From positions 1 through 64,000 of the forward strand of contig CAYWLG010000006.1 of the NCBI GenBank assembly GCA_964459385.1: a stretch of 64,000 bases of DNA, read 5' to 3'. This document shows, piece by piece, positions 9,459 to 17,648 of this stretch; the first letter of the stretch is position 1; each line of letters opens with the position of its first letter. Position numbers and translations under genes: made by a program. The notes below the pieces were generated by a model. It was not told the DNA's origin and ran no database searches. It saw only the letters and a program-made list of their open reading frames with translations. Source of the stretch: UBA6107 sp964459385 (GTDB taxonomy: Bacteria > Chloroflexota > Anaerolineae > Anaerolineales > Anaerolineaceae).

Positions 9459-9653
9459 TTAAAGGTCCTTTACCCGGTCAATGAGACGTTTCATGAGCAC
9501 CTGTTGCTTTGTGGTGTTCATTTCCTGAAATTGTTCAGGGCTGGCGGGTTGATTTTTGGGTAAACGAATGCGTGGAAACTCATTCACCACAAAATTCATT
9601 TCTGCGGCCAATTTTGGCTGCTGGCGGGTCGGTTTGAGGTCGAGGTCAGACAT
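9459..9653 (-). CDS. Small protein of unknown function between murC and murB
   Basis: A 64-codon ORF fills the gap between murC and murB, starting at ATG 9653, one base after the murC stop. It is charged (K/R/Q-rich) with no signal peptide or membrane segment, ends KRLIDRVKDL, and contains NEFPRIRLPKNQP. I do not recognise a family. The tight spacing on both sides, and the fact that the space would otherwise be empty inside a packed operon, argue that it is translated. Confidence 0.6.
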   Translation of the reverse strand: MSDLDLKPTRQQPKLAAEMNFVVNEFPRIRLPKNQPASPEQFQEMNTTKQQVLMKRLIDRVKDL

Positions 9654-9654
9654 C

Positions 9655-11037
9655 TTAACCTTTCCTTTCCTGCAAATACTGCAAGATACGTGTACAGATC
9701 TGATCGGCATCGCCGGCGGAAAGAACGAGTAAAACATCGCCGGAGCGGAGGTTTTTCTTGAGCGTCTCGACGGCGTCGTCGAGGGTTTTGCAATAGAAGG
9801 CCTGGCGGTCATCCATGCGTGCGACCAGTTCGGCTGACGAGAACGGCTCCAGCGGTTCGCGGGCGGCATAAACTTCGGTGACCAGGGTCAGGTCGGCGCC
9901 ACGCAGTGACTTGACGAAGTCATCGGCCAGGGCGTGGGTGCGAGAGTAGGTGTGCGGCTGCCAGACGGCCACCAGACGGCGGCCGGGGTAGCGGCTGCGG
10001 GCTGCTGCCAGGGTAGCGTAGATCTTGGAAGGATGATGCGCGTAGTCATCAATCACAGTGATTCCGTCTGCTTCGCCAACCACTTCAAAACGGCGACCGG
10101 TGCCTGTGAAGGCAGAGAGGTTGCGGGCGGCCACTTCCACCGGCAGCCCGAGCGTGGCGATGACACCCAGAACCGCCACCGAATTGCGCGCGTTGTGTTC
10201 GCCCGGGATTTGCAGCGAAACGTGGGCCAACGTTTGGGTGGGGGAGGGTCGGGTATCGACCATGTCGTAATCAAAGCCGCCGTGCGTGTTGGCCGTGACG
10301 TTCACCGCGCGGAACATGGCTTTTTCACTCATGCCGAAGGTGATCACATTCACGCCCGGCTGAACAAAATTGACCAGTCTGGCAGCGTTGGTGTCATCGG
10401 CGCAGGTGATGAGAATGCCGTTGGCAGGCAGCAGGCGGGTGAAATCACCGAAGGCCTGAAAGTAATCGGAGGGGGTGGGGTAGATATCGGGATGATCGTA
10501 CTCCACGTTGGTGACGATGCTGATCTGGGGTCGCAACCCCAGGAACATGCGGTCATATTCGTCGGCTTCGATGACGAAGAAATCACCCTTGCCGGCGTGT
10601 GCATTCCCGGCCAGGTCTTTTGAAACGCCGCCGATGATGTAGGAGGGGTCCAGACCCAGACGGGACAGGGTGTAGGCCATGAGGGCGGTAGTGGTGGTTT
10701 TGCCGTGCGAACCGGCGATGGTGATGCCCATCTGTCCCTGCATGAGATCGCCCAGGAAATCGGAGCGTTTGAGCACCGGAATACCCAGTTTGTGGGCGGC
10801 AATCACTTCGATGTTGCTGTCGGGGATGGCAGAGGAACGCACCACCAGATTGGCCCCGGCCACGTTTTCAGCAGCATGGCCTTCATATACTTTCACGCCG
10901 TGGATGGAAAGATCCAGAGCCAGCGGAGAAAGGGTGCGGTCTGAACCTGTGACGATATAGCCCTTTTCGAGCAAAACGCGGGCAATTGAAGAGATGCCAG
11001 TACCACCAATGCCGATCAGATGAATGTGAGTTTTCAT
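9655..11037 (-). CDS. murC: UDP-N-acetylmuramate--L-alanine ligase
   Basis: Adds L-alanine to UDP-MurNAc with ATP. The 460 residues begin MKTHIHLIGIGGTGISSIA at ATG 11037; this start gives the conserved nucleotide-binding GIGGTG and overlaps the upstream stop as ATGA. An upstream extension to 11220 would lie inside the cvpA-like gene. The Mur ligase P-loop appears as GSHGKTTTTAL, and the C-terminal Mur domain with DDYAHHPSKI follows. Confidence 0.97.
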   Translation of the reverse strand: MKTHIHLIGIGGTGISSIARVLLEKGYIVTGSDRTLSPLALDLSIHGVKVYEGHAAENVAGANLVVRSSAIPDSNIEVIAAHKLGIPVLKRSDFLGDLMQGQMGITIAGSHGKTTTTALMAYTLSRLGLDPSYIIGGVSKDLAGNAHAGKGDFFVIEADEYDRMFLGLRPQISIVTNVEYDHPDIYPTPSDYFQAFGDFTRLLPANGILITCADDTNAARLVNFVQPGVNVITFGMSEKAMFRAVNVTANTHGGFDYDMVDTRPSPTQTLAHVSLQIPGEHNARNSVAVLGVIATLGLPVEVAARNLSAFTGTGRRFEVVGEADGITVIDDYAHHPSKIYATLAAARSRYPGRRLVAVWQPHTYSRTHALADDFVKSLRGADLTLVTEVYAAREPLEPFSSAELVARMDDRQAFYCKTLDDAVETLKKNLRSGDVLLVLSAGDADQICTRILQYLQERKG

Positions 11038-11576
11038 AAGAACACCACCAGTACCAAGACAAAACAAGCTGCAATGGCAAAATAGATATTGGGGGTGGCT
11101 GCGATCCAGGCCGGGGGCATGGCCGCCACCCATTTCAGGGCTTCCTGTCCAAGCGCGGTGGCCGAATCGGGAGCCAAAATATAGCTGAAAGGATATTTGG
11201 CAAGATCGAGATAATACCAAAGCGAACCAACGATCAGATAGCCGTTAATGGCACCGATGAAGAAGCCCAACAGGGCATCCTGTAAAAAGTGGCGCACAAA
11301 ACGGTCACTGCCGGCCAACTGGGGGATGCGCGGGGTCTGGTAGCCGAAGATGACCAGGGCAATGAGAATGGTGGCGCGCAGTGAGAAGACCGTTTCAGGG
11401 GTGCCCGAAGCAAACTCATCCTTGAAGAAGGGAACATACGATTCGAGGATGGTCAGGATGAAGAGCGAGAGCACCACACTGAAGACCACCAGCAGTTCTT
11501 TGGCCCAGCCGCGCATCGAACCGATGATGCCAAAAAGGATGATGAAGAGGATCAGCATTACATTCAGGCTAATCAT
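11034..11576 (-). CDS. CvpA-like membrane protein
   Basis: A 180-residue integral membrane protein with about four hydrophobic segments. The start (LILFIILFGIIGSMRGWAKE) resembles the first helix and GxxRGxxKE turn of CvpA-family proteins, and the FIGAINGYLIVGSLW segment also fits. It overlaps murG by 8 bases and murC by 4 (ATGA), so it is translationally embedded in the cell-wall operon. Its role here is unknown. The family call is moderate, because the second half is divergent. Confidence 0.6.
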   Translation of the reverse strand: MISLNVMLILFIILFGIIGSMRGWAKELLVVFSVVLSLFILTILESYVPFFKDEFASGTPETVFSLRATILIALVIFGYQTPRIPQLAGSDRFVRHFLQDALLGFFIGAINGYLIVGSLWYYLDLAKYPFSYILAPDSATALGQEALKWVAAMPPAWIAATPNIYFAIAACFVLVLVVFL

Positions 11577-12687
11577 GAGAGGGTTTCCTTTCTCCTGCTG
11601 TGCGGGAACCCATTTCGATCACCCGCTCGGCAATCTGTGCGGCCGCATCGGGTTTCGAGAGAGACGACATGGCATTTTTCATATTCTGCAATTTGGCTGC
11701 ATCATCGAGCAGTTCGTGCAGCACGGGCAGCAATTTTTCTGACAAGACGTTGTTCTCCACCACCACGGCGGCACCTTTGTCGGCCAGATAGTCGGCGTTG
11801 ACCTTTTGATAGCGCCAGGCGAAGGGATAAGGCACCAGGATGGCCGGCAAGGCATAGAAGGGCAGTTCCCCCAGGGTGGAGGCGCCGGCGCGCGAAAGCA
11901 CAATATCCGCGCTGGAGAAGGCCAGGGCCATCTCTTCGTGTAGGTAAGGGTATGCATGATAGCGAGAAGCCAGGTCGGCGGGCAGATCTGCCTGCACTTT
12001 TTGAATTTCAGGCCAGTCAAGCTCGCCAGTGAGGTGAATCACCTGCACAAACTGCAGAAGCTGGCTGAGATTGGCGGTGATGGCCTGATTGATGAGGCGG
12101 GCGCCTTTGCTGCCTCCGGAGATCATCAAAACGGGCAGGTCGTTGCTCAGCCCCAGTTGTTTGCGCGCAGATTGCTGATCCACTTTGCGCAGATCGGCGC
12201 GCAGCGGGTAACCGGTGACGATCAGGCGTTTGCCTGCCGGGAAGAAGCGGCGCGAAGTCTCGGTGGTGAGGGTGATGGTATCGGCCACTTTGGAGAGGGC
12301 TTTGAGCGCCAGACCGGGTTCGATATCGGGCACGTAAAGCATGGAGGGCAGGTGGAGGCCGGCGAGAGCAACCGGGGCGGCCACATAACCGCCGGTGAAG
12401 AGGAGCACATCGGGCTTGAACTCGCGCAGAATCCGGCGTGAGGCGAAATATCCCTGCGTCAGTTTGACCAGATTGGCAGGCAGTGAGCGCAGACCCACGC
12501 CATGCAGCCCGGCAGCCGGAATTGCACGGAAGGGAATGTTCTGACGGGTGACGAGATCGGCTTCCATACCGCCTTCGCCGCCTACCCAGAGAACGCTCTC
12601 TGCTCTATTGCCGATAGCCTGCAGGATCGACAGGGCTGGATACACTCCCCCGCCGGTCCCCCCGGCGCAGATCAACAACCGCACCAC
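11569..12687 (-). CDS. murG: UDP-N-acetylglucosamine--lipid I N-acetylglucosaminyltransferase
   Basis: Makes lipid II on the inner face of the membrane. The 372 residues begin VVRLLICAGGTGGGVYPAL, with the Gly-rich loop at the N-terminus, from a GTG at 12687 preceded by AAGGGAG. The donor-binding half has SGGSKGARLINQ and SRAGASTLGEL. The first 83 bases lie inside the 3' end of ftsW in another frame, an unusually long overlap for this operon. Confidence 0.95.
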   Translation of the reverse strand: MVRLLICAGGTGGGVYPALSILQAIGNRAESVLWVGGEGGMEADLVTRQNIPFRAIPAAGLHGVGLRSLPANLVKLTQGYFASRRILREFKPDVLLFTGGYVAAPVALAGLHLPSMLYVPDIEPGLALKALSKVADTITLTTETSRRFFPAGKRLIVTGYPLRADLRKVDQQSARKQLGLSNDLPVLMISGGSKGARLINQAITANLSQLLQFVQVIHLTGELDWPEIQKVQADLPADLASRYHAYPYLHEEMALAFSSADIVLSRAGASTLGELPFYALPAILVPYPFAWRYQKVNADYLADKGAAVVVENNVLSEKLLPVLHELLDDAAKLQNMKNAMSSLSKPDAAAQIAERVIEMGSRTAGERKPSHD

Positions 12688-13846
12688 GTGGACTCCCTTC
12701 TGAAGCGGATTTTGTACGCTTCGATGTACGAGCGATTCCCATCAATAAACCAATACCACACATAATGGTGAACATGCTGGAACCACCTGCGCTGATCAAG
12801 GGCAGGGCATTCCCCGCAAAGGGGAGCAGGTTGACGATGACAGCCATGTTAATGGTGGCTTCGATGAAGATCCATAAGGTGATGCCGGAGGCCATCCAAC
12901 GGCCCAATTCATCTTTGGCACGACTGGCAATGACCAATCCGCGCCAGAGGATGACGACGTAAAGTGCGATGACGGCGAAAGCGCCCAGCAAGCCGGTCTC
13001 TTCAGCGATCACCGCGAAGATCGAATCGGTGGGGGCAACGGGCAGACCGATGAACTTGGTCACCGAGCGGCCAATGCCTACCCCGAAGGCGCCACCGTTG
13101 ATGACAGCCTCAAGTGCCCATTTCACGTGGTCAGAAGCATTTTCAGGGTTCTGTAAACCGTTCCAATAGTCGGTGAGGCGGACGCGGGCGTTGTGGTAGA
13201 CCAAAACCACCAACGCGCCCACTACAGCGGTCACCACGATGACGGTGAGAATCTGGCGCAAATTGCCGCCGGCCACAAAGAAGAGCACACCACCCAGCAG
13301 AACCACGGTAGCAGCGGCAGAAACATCCGGCTGCGCCAGGATCAAACCAGCGGTGACGCCCAAAATGACCATCAGGGGAACCAGACCAAATGACCAATTG
13401 TTCATCACGTCTTTCTTGGCGTAAAGCCAGAAGGAGAGGTACATGATGATGACCAATTTGGCCGGTTCAGAAGGCTGAATGGAACCATTGAAGAGAGCGC
13501 GTTTGGCGCCTAATTCACCGACCTTGCCGAAGATCAAGACGCTCAACAGCGCTACAAGGATCAGCACCATGATCGGCACGATGAGGCGGCGGAAGCGGTG
13601 ATAATCAAAGAAGGTCAACACGATCACGGCCACGCCACCCAGGGCGGCAAATTCCATCTGCTTGAGCACGGTGGCATATTGCGAATTGCCGTTGCCGACC
13701 GAATTTTGCCAACTGGCCGAATAGACCATGAGGAACCCAAAGGCGAGCAGGGTAATGACGGCGATGCCCAGCGGCAGGTCAAAATTGTCGCGGAAGAAAC
13801 GGCTAACGCTATTATTTTTTGCGGTGCTTTTCATCGTCGCGTTCAT
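12605..13846 (-). CDS. ftsW: Lipid II polymerase FtsW (SEDS family)
   Basis: Septal glycan polymerase that works with the PBP at 17649-19424. The 413 residues have about ten membrane helices. Family features are the N-terminal MVYSAS, PSEPAKL in the middle and the late ISAGGSSM segment. The last 40 or so residues are a basic, Ser-rich tail encoded over the start of murG. It starts at an ATGA overlap with murD. Confidence 0.95.
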   Translation of the reverse strand: MNATMKSTAKNNSVSRFFRDNFDLPLGIAVITLLAFGFLMVYSASWQNSVGNGNSQYATVLKQMEFAALGGVAVIVLTFFDYHRFRRLIVPIMVLILVALLSVLIFGKVGELGAKRALFNGSIQPSEPAKLVIIMYLSFWLYAKKDVMNNWSFGLVPLMVILGVTAGLILAQPDVSAAATVVLLGGVLFFVAGGNLRQILTVIVVTAVVGALVVLVYHNARVRLTDYWNGLQNPENASDHVKWALEAVINGGAFGVGIGRSVTKFIGLPVAPTDSIFAVIAEETGLLGAFAVIALYVVILWRGLVIASRAKDELGRWMASGITLWIFIEATINMAVIVNLLPFAGNALPLISAGGSSMFTIMCGIGLLMGIARTSKRTKSASEGSPRGAVVDLRRGDRRGSVSSPVDPAGYRQ

Positions 13847-15222
13847 GGCAGGTTATTGACCCATTTCTTGAAGAAATTACCGCGCTCTTCAAAATCTTTG
13901 AACGAATCGTAGGCCGTGCAGCCCGGGGAGAGCAGAACCACATCGCCCGGTTCAGAAATCTGGGCTGCCTGGTAAAGGGCCTCTTCAAAATCATCGGCAT
14001 AGGCGATGCTGGTGAGCTTTTCGCCGGGAGAGAGCAGCCCGATGGCAGCCAGAATCTTGAAGGCAGCTTCACCGAAGACGATCACATGATCGACCCGGTT
14101 ATGGATCATACGGGCCAGGTCTTCCCAGGGCAGTTCTTTATCGCGGCCACCCAGCAGGAGGACGATAGGCTCGCTGAAAGAGCGCAGGGCCGCCATGGTG
14201 CGTTCGGGGGCGGTGGCGATGGAGTCGTTGTACCACTGCGCCTCGCGCCAGGTGCGCACCAATTCCAAGCGATGTTCCACGCCGGTGAAGCCTGCCACGC
14301 CGGCTTTCATGGCAGAGATAGGCCAACCGGCCGCCCAGGCAATGGCGCAGGCCGCCAGCACTTTTTCGAGGTTATGTTCGCCGCGCAGCAGAACACTTTC
14401 ACGCGGCATGAGCGTGATGACTTCTTCTTCGGTTTGCAGTTTGATCTCTTTGCCATCCAGAAAAGTGCCGACCAGTTTGCTGCGAGGGCGCTTCATGCCG
14501 AAGGTGACCAGTTTGCCTTTTACCTCATCCACCAGATGCCAGGAGCCCAGGTCTTCGCGGTCGAGGATGGCAATGTCATCTTCGTGCTGGTAGTTCAAAA
14601 TGTGTGCCTTGGCGGCAGTGTACGCTTCCATCGTGCCGTGGCGGTCGAGATGGTTGGGGGTGATGTTGAGCACAGCCGCCACGTGGGGGCTGACGGTCAT
14701 CTGTTCCAACTGGAAGCTGGAGAGTTCGAGCACCACCAGATCATCGGGTTGAATCTGGTCGAGATATTCAATGAGGGGCTTGCCGATATTGCCGCCGATC
14801 CAGGCCTGACGGGGCGCTTTGACGGCCGCTTTGGCCATGCGTCCCAGCAGGGTAACGGTGGTGGTCTTGCCGGCTGAGCCGGTCACGCCGATCACGGGCG
14901 CCTTGACAACTTCCATGAAGATCTGCGAATCGTTGGTGAGAGGGAGTCCACGTTCCAGTGCAGCCACCACGATGGGCAGGGTGAGGGGAACGCCGCCTGA
15001 GATGCAAACCAGCTCCACCCGCTCCAACAGATCAAGCGGATGCGAGCCGAAGACGCATTCGATGCCGAGACGTTCAAAATCGGCGGCCAGATCCATCATC
15101 TCAGCGGAAGAACTTCGGTCGTTGAGAATTACCTGAGCCTTTTGGGCGTTAAGATAACGTGCCAGAGCCTGCCCCTGACGGGCGGCTCCAAGAATCAAAA
15201 CGCGTTTACCAGACCAATTCAT
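13843..15222 (-). CDS. murD: UDP-N-acetylmuramoyl-L-alanine--D-glutamate ligase
   Basis: Adds D-glutamate to the stem peptide. The 459 residues show an N-terminal Rossmann-type nucleotide loop (LILGAARQGQALARYL), the Mur ligase P-loop GSAGKTTTVTLLGRM, NITPNHLDRHG, and the C-terminal domain with LLGGRDKELPWEDL. It starts 10 bases after the mraY stop. Confidence 0.96.
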   Translation of the reverse strand: MNWSGKRVLILGAARQGQALARYLNAQKAQVILNDRSSSAEMMDLAADFERLGIECVFGSHPLDLLERVELVCISGGVPLTLPIVVAALERGLPLTNDSQIFMEVVKAPVIGVTGSAGKTTTVTLLGRMAKAAVKAPRQAWIGGNIGKPLIEYLDQIQPDDLVVLELSSFQLEQMTVSPHVAAVLNITPNHLDRHGTMEAYTAAKAHILNYQHEDDIAILDREDLGSWHLVDEVKGKLVTFGMKRPRSKLVGTFLDGKEIKLQTEEEVITLMPRESVLLRGEHNLEKVLAACAIAWAAGWPISAMKAGVAGFTGVEHRLELVRTWREAQWYNDSIATAPERTMAALRSFSEPIVLLLGGRDKELPWEDLARMIHNRVDHVIVFGEAAFKILAAIGLLSPGEKLTSIAYADDFEEALYQAAQISEPGDVVLLSPGCTAYDSFKDFEERGNFFKKWVNNLP

Positions 15223-15232
15223 CCCAATATCC

Positions 15233-16225
15233 TCACACTAAAGCGATCGCAATACCGAACATGGCGCTCAACAGGCTGATGAGCCAAAAACGCTGCACGA
15301 CCTGGGTCTCGCTCCAGCCGGAAAGCTCAAAATGATGGTGCAGTGGGGCCATCTTGAAGAGGCGTTTGCCTTTGGTCAGTTTGAAGTAGCCCACCTGCAG
15401 AATATCGCTGAGGGCGTTGCTGACAGGAATAATGGCGATAAGGGGCAGCAGGATCCATTCACCGGTCATAAGGGCCACTACACCCAGCACGGCGCCGAGT
15501 GAAAGCGACCCCATATCACCCATGAAGAGCATGGCGGGGTGCACGTTGAACCAGAGGAAGCCAAAAATGGCGCCCACTAGGGTGAAGCAGAAGCGGCCTA
15601 CGAAGACATCGCCCTGCATGAGTGCAATGCCACCATAAGTGGCGAAGGCAGTGGCTGAGATCAACCCGGCCAGGCCATCGAGGCCATCGGTGAGGTTGAC
15701 CGCGTTGGACATGGCCACGATCACGAAGGTGGCGATGGGAATGTACCAGGGCCCCAGATCAATAATGGTATGTGTGCCCGGCCAGTAAAGCTGCGGCACG
15801 TTAAGCACGTTGCGCAAGAAGTAGCTGGTGATGAGTGCCAGCACGATTTGAATGATGAACTTGGTGCGGGCGCGCATGCCCAGTCCACGACGGGGGCCGC
15901 GGATGCCTTCCCAGTCGTCAATGGCGCCAAGAATGGCAAAGGCGATCATCACCGAGAGGGGCAAGATCACCGTGCGTCCGAGCAGGTTCAAGCCGAGCAG
16001 CGAAACTGCGTTGAACAAAATGGTCAGAATGGCCACGGGCACGAGGATCATCAATCCGCCCATAGTGGGGGTGCCCATTTTGGTGATGTGGCTGTCTGGC
16101 CCTTCGACGCGGATCATCTTGCCGAGTTTAAAATGGCGCAAGATGCGCAGCAGGGGGTTGCCCCAGATCACTGCCAGAATAAAAGCCAGGCCGCTAAGTG
16201 CTAAAGCAATTGAAGTTTCTTTCAT
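15233..16225 (-). CDS. mraY: Phospho-N-acetylmuramoyl-pentapeptide-transferase
   Basis: Polytopic membrane enzyme making lipid I from UDP-MurNAc-pentapeptide and undecaprenyl phosphate. The 330 residues have about ten helices. The loop motifs TPTMGG (near 53-58), AIDDWEGIRG, NAVNLTDGLDGLAG and FMGDMGSLSLG are all present, and the MAPLHHHFELSGWSE motif is near the C-terminus. It overlaps murF by 4 bases (ATGA). Confidence 0.97.
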   Translation of the reverse strand: MKETSIALALSGLAFILAVIWGNPLLRILRHFKLGKMIRVEGPDSHITKMGTPTMGGLMILVPVAILTILFNAVSLLGLNLLGRTVILPLSVMIAFAILGAIDDWEGIRGPRRGLGMRARTKFIIQIVLALITSYFLRNVLNVPQLYWPGTHTIIDLGPWYIPIATFVIVAMSNAVNLTDGLDGLAGLISATAFATYGGIALMQGDVFVGRFCFTLVGAIFGFLWFNVHPAMLFMGDMGSLSLGAVLGVVALMTGEWILLPLIAIIPVSNALSDILQVGYFKLTKGKRLFKMAPLHHHFELSGWSETQVVQRFWLISLLSAMFGIAIALV

Positions 16226-17640
16226 TCCTCAACCTCCAGGTTTGACACAATGCGATCCATGCGCAGGCCGTGCGATCCTTTTACCAGAACAACATCGCCT
16301 TCTTTCAATGTAGAGCGCAGTGTATCGACAACCTGATCTGTCGTTTCGTAATTTTGTACCTTGTTGTGCGGCATGCCCGAATTAAGGGCTGCCTCGGCAA
16401 TCATTTTGCCGTTGTCTCCCAGGGTGACCAGCAGATCGGCCACTTCTGAGGCGCGAATACCGACCATTTCATGGCCGTGTTGTTCATATTGACCCAGCTC
16501 GAACATGCCGCCCAGCACAGCGATGCGGCGACCGGGAATCTCAGCCAGCAGATTCAACGCTGCCAGGGTGGATTCGGGGGAGGCGTTGTAAGTGTCATCG
16601 AGCATCAGGGCGCCCTGCTGAGTGTGCACGGCCACCAGGCGAAGCTGGCTGGAAGAGTGCTGCAATCCATTGATGATCTCTTCCCAACTCAGGCCTTCTA
16701 CCAGACCGGCCGAGATGGCGCGCAGAGCGGTCTGTACCGAGTGCTGCCCGATGAGGGGCACTCTCAAATTGAACTGTTCGCCCTGATAGTGCGCGGTGAA
16801 ACTGATACCTTCCAGTCCCTGACCTTCAATGTTATCTGCCCAAAGATCGGCCTTTGCATCGAGACCGTAGAAGAACACGTTGGCTTTGGTTAATTGAGCC
16901 ATGGGTCGAATCCAGGGATCGTCATAGTTCAGGATCGCGGTACCTTCAGGGGCGGCGGGCAAAGCCAGCACCAATTCGCTTTTGCCTTTGGCAATGGCTT
17001 CTTGCGAACCGGCACGCGAAGCATGCACCGTGCCGATATTGGTGAGAATTCCCACCTGCGGTTTGGCCAGCTTGCACAGGTCGCTGATATCGCCTTCTTG
17101 ATAGAAACCCATTTCAAGCACTGCACGCTGGCTGCCCTTGGTGAGTTTGAGCAGGGTGAGGGGCAGGCCGATCTCGTTATTGAGGTTGCCCTGGTTCTTG
17201 ATGGTACGGTAATGCTGACCCAGCACCTCTGCTACCAGTTCTTTGGTGGTCGATTTGCCGACGCTGCCGGTGATGGCTACCACGCGAACATCCAGTTGAG
17301 TGCGCCAGAAAGCTGCGATCGTTTGCAGGGCAGGCACCGTCTCGTTCACGCGCAGGGCAAAGGGTGCAGTCGGGAAGACAAAACCCTCTGCAAGCGGCTT
17401 GCGCAGATCGACGACCGGAATAGCAGAATCAATGTCGTGATCTACCAGAGCGATCTGGGAACCATTTTCGAAGGCGGCCGAAACGTAAGTATGCCCGTCA
17501 ACACGTTCCCCTTTATAGGCAACAAAGAGCGAAGCCGGAATCGCCTGGCGTGAATCAACCACCGCATCACTGATCACCAGTGACGGGGCAGCAGATTTTT
17601 TGCCGGTTAGTGCTTCGATAACATCTGATAGCATCAACAT
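16222..17640 (-). CDS. murF: UDP-N-acetylmuramoyl-tripeptide--D-alanyl-D-alanine ligase
   Basis: Adds the D-Ala-D-Ala dipeptide made by Ddl. The 472 residues have an N-terminal MurF substrate domain (VVDSRQAIPASLFVAYKGERVDGHTYV), the P-loop GSVGKSTTKELVAEVL, and DDTYNASPESTLAAL near 345. In most dcw clusters murE lies directly before murF. Here the PBP gene ends 8 bases before murF starts, and no MurE-like frame is present. Confidence 0.96.
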   Translation of the reverse strand: MLMLSDVIEALTGKKSAAPSLVISDAVVDSRQAIPASLFVAYKGERVDGHTYVSAAFENGSQIALVDHDIDSAIPVVDLRKPLAEGFVFPTAPFALRVNETVPALQTIAAFWRTQLDVRVVAITGSVGKSTTKELVAEVLGQHYRTIKNQGNLNNEIGLPLTLLKLTKGSQRAVLEMGFYQEGDISDLCKLAKPQVGILTNIGTVHASRAGSQEAIAKGKSELVLALPAAPEGTAILNYDDPWIRPMAQLTKANVFFYGLDAKADLWADNIEGQGLEGISFTAHYQGEQFNLRVPLIGQHSVQTALRAISAGLVEGLSWEEIINGLQHSSSQLRLVAVHTQQGALMLDDTYNASPESTLAALNLLAEIPGRRIAVLGGMFELGQYEQHGHEMVGIRASEVADLLVTLGDNGKMIAEAALNSGMPHNKVQNYETTDQVVDTLRSTLKEGDVVLVKGSHGLRMDRIVSNLEVEE

Positions 17641-17648
17641 ACGAACCT

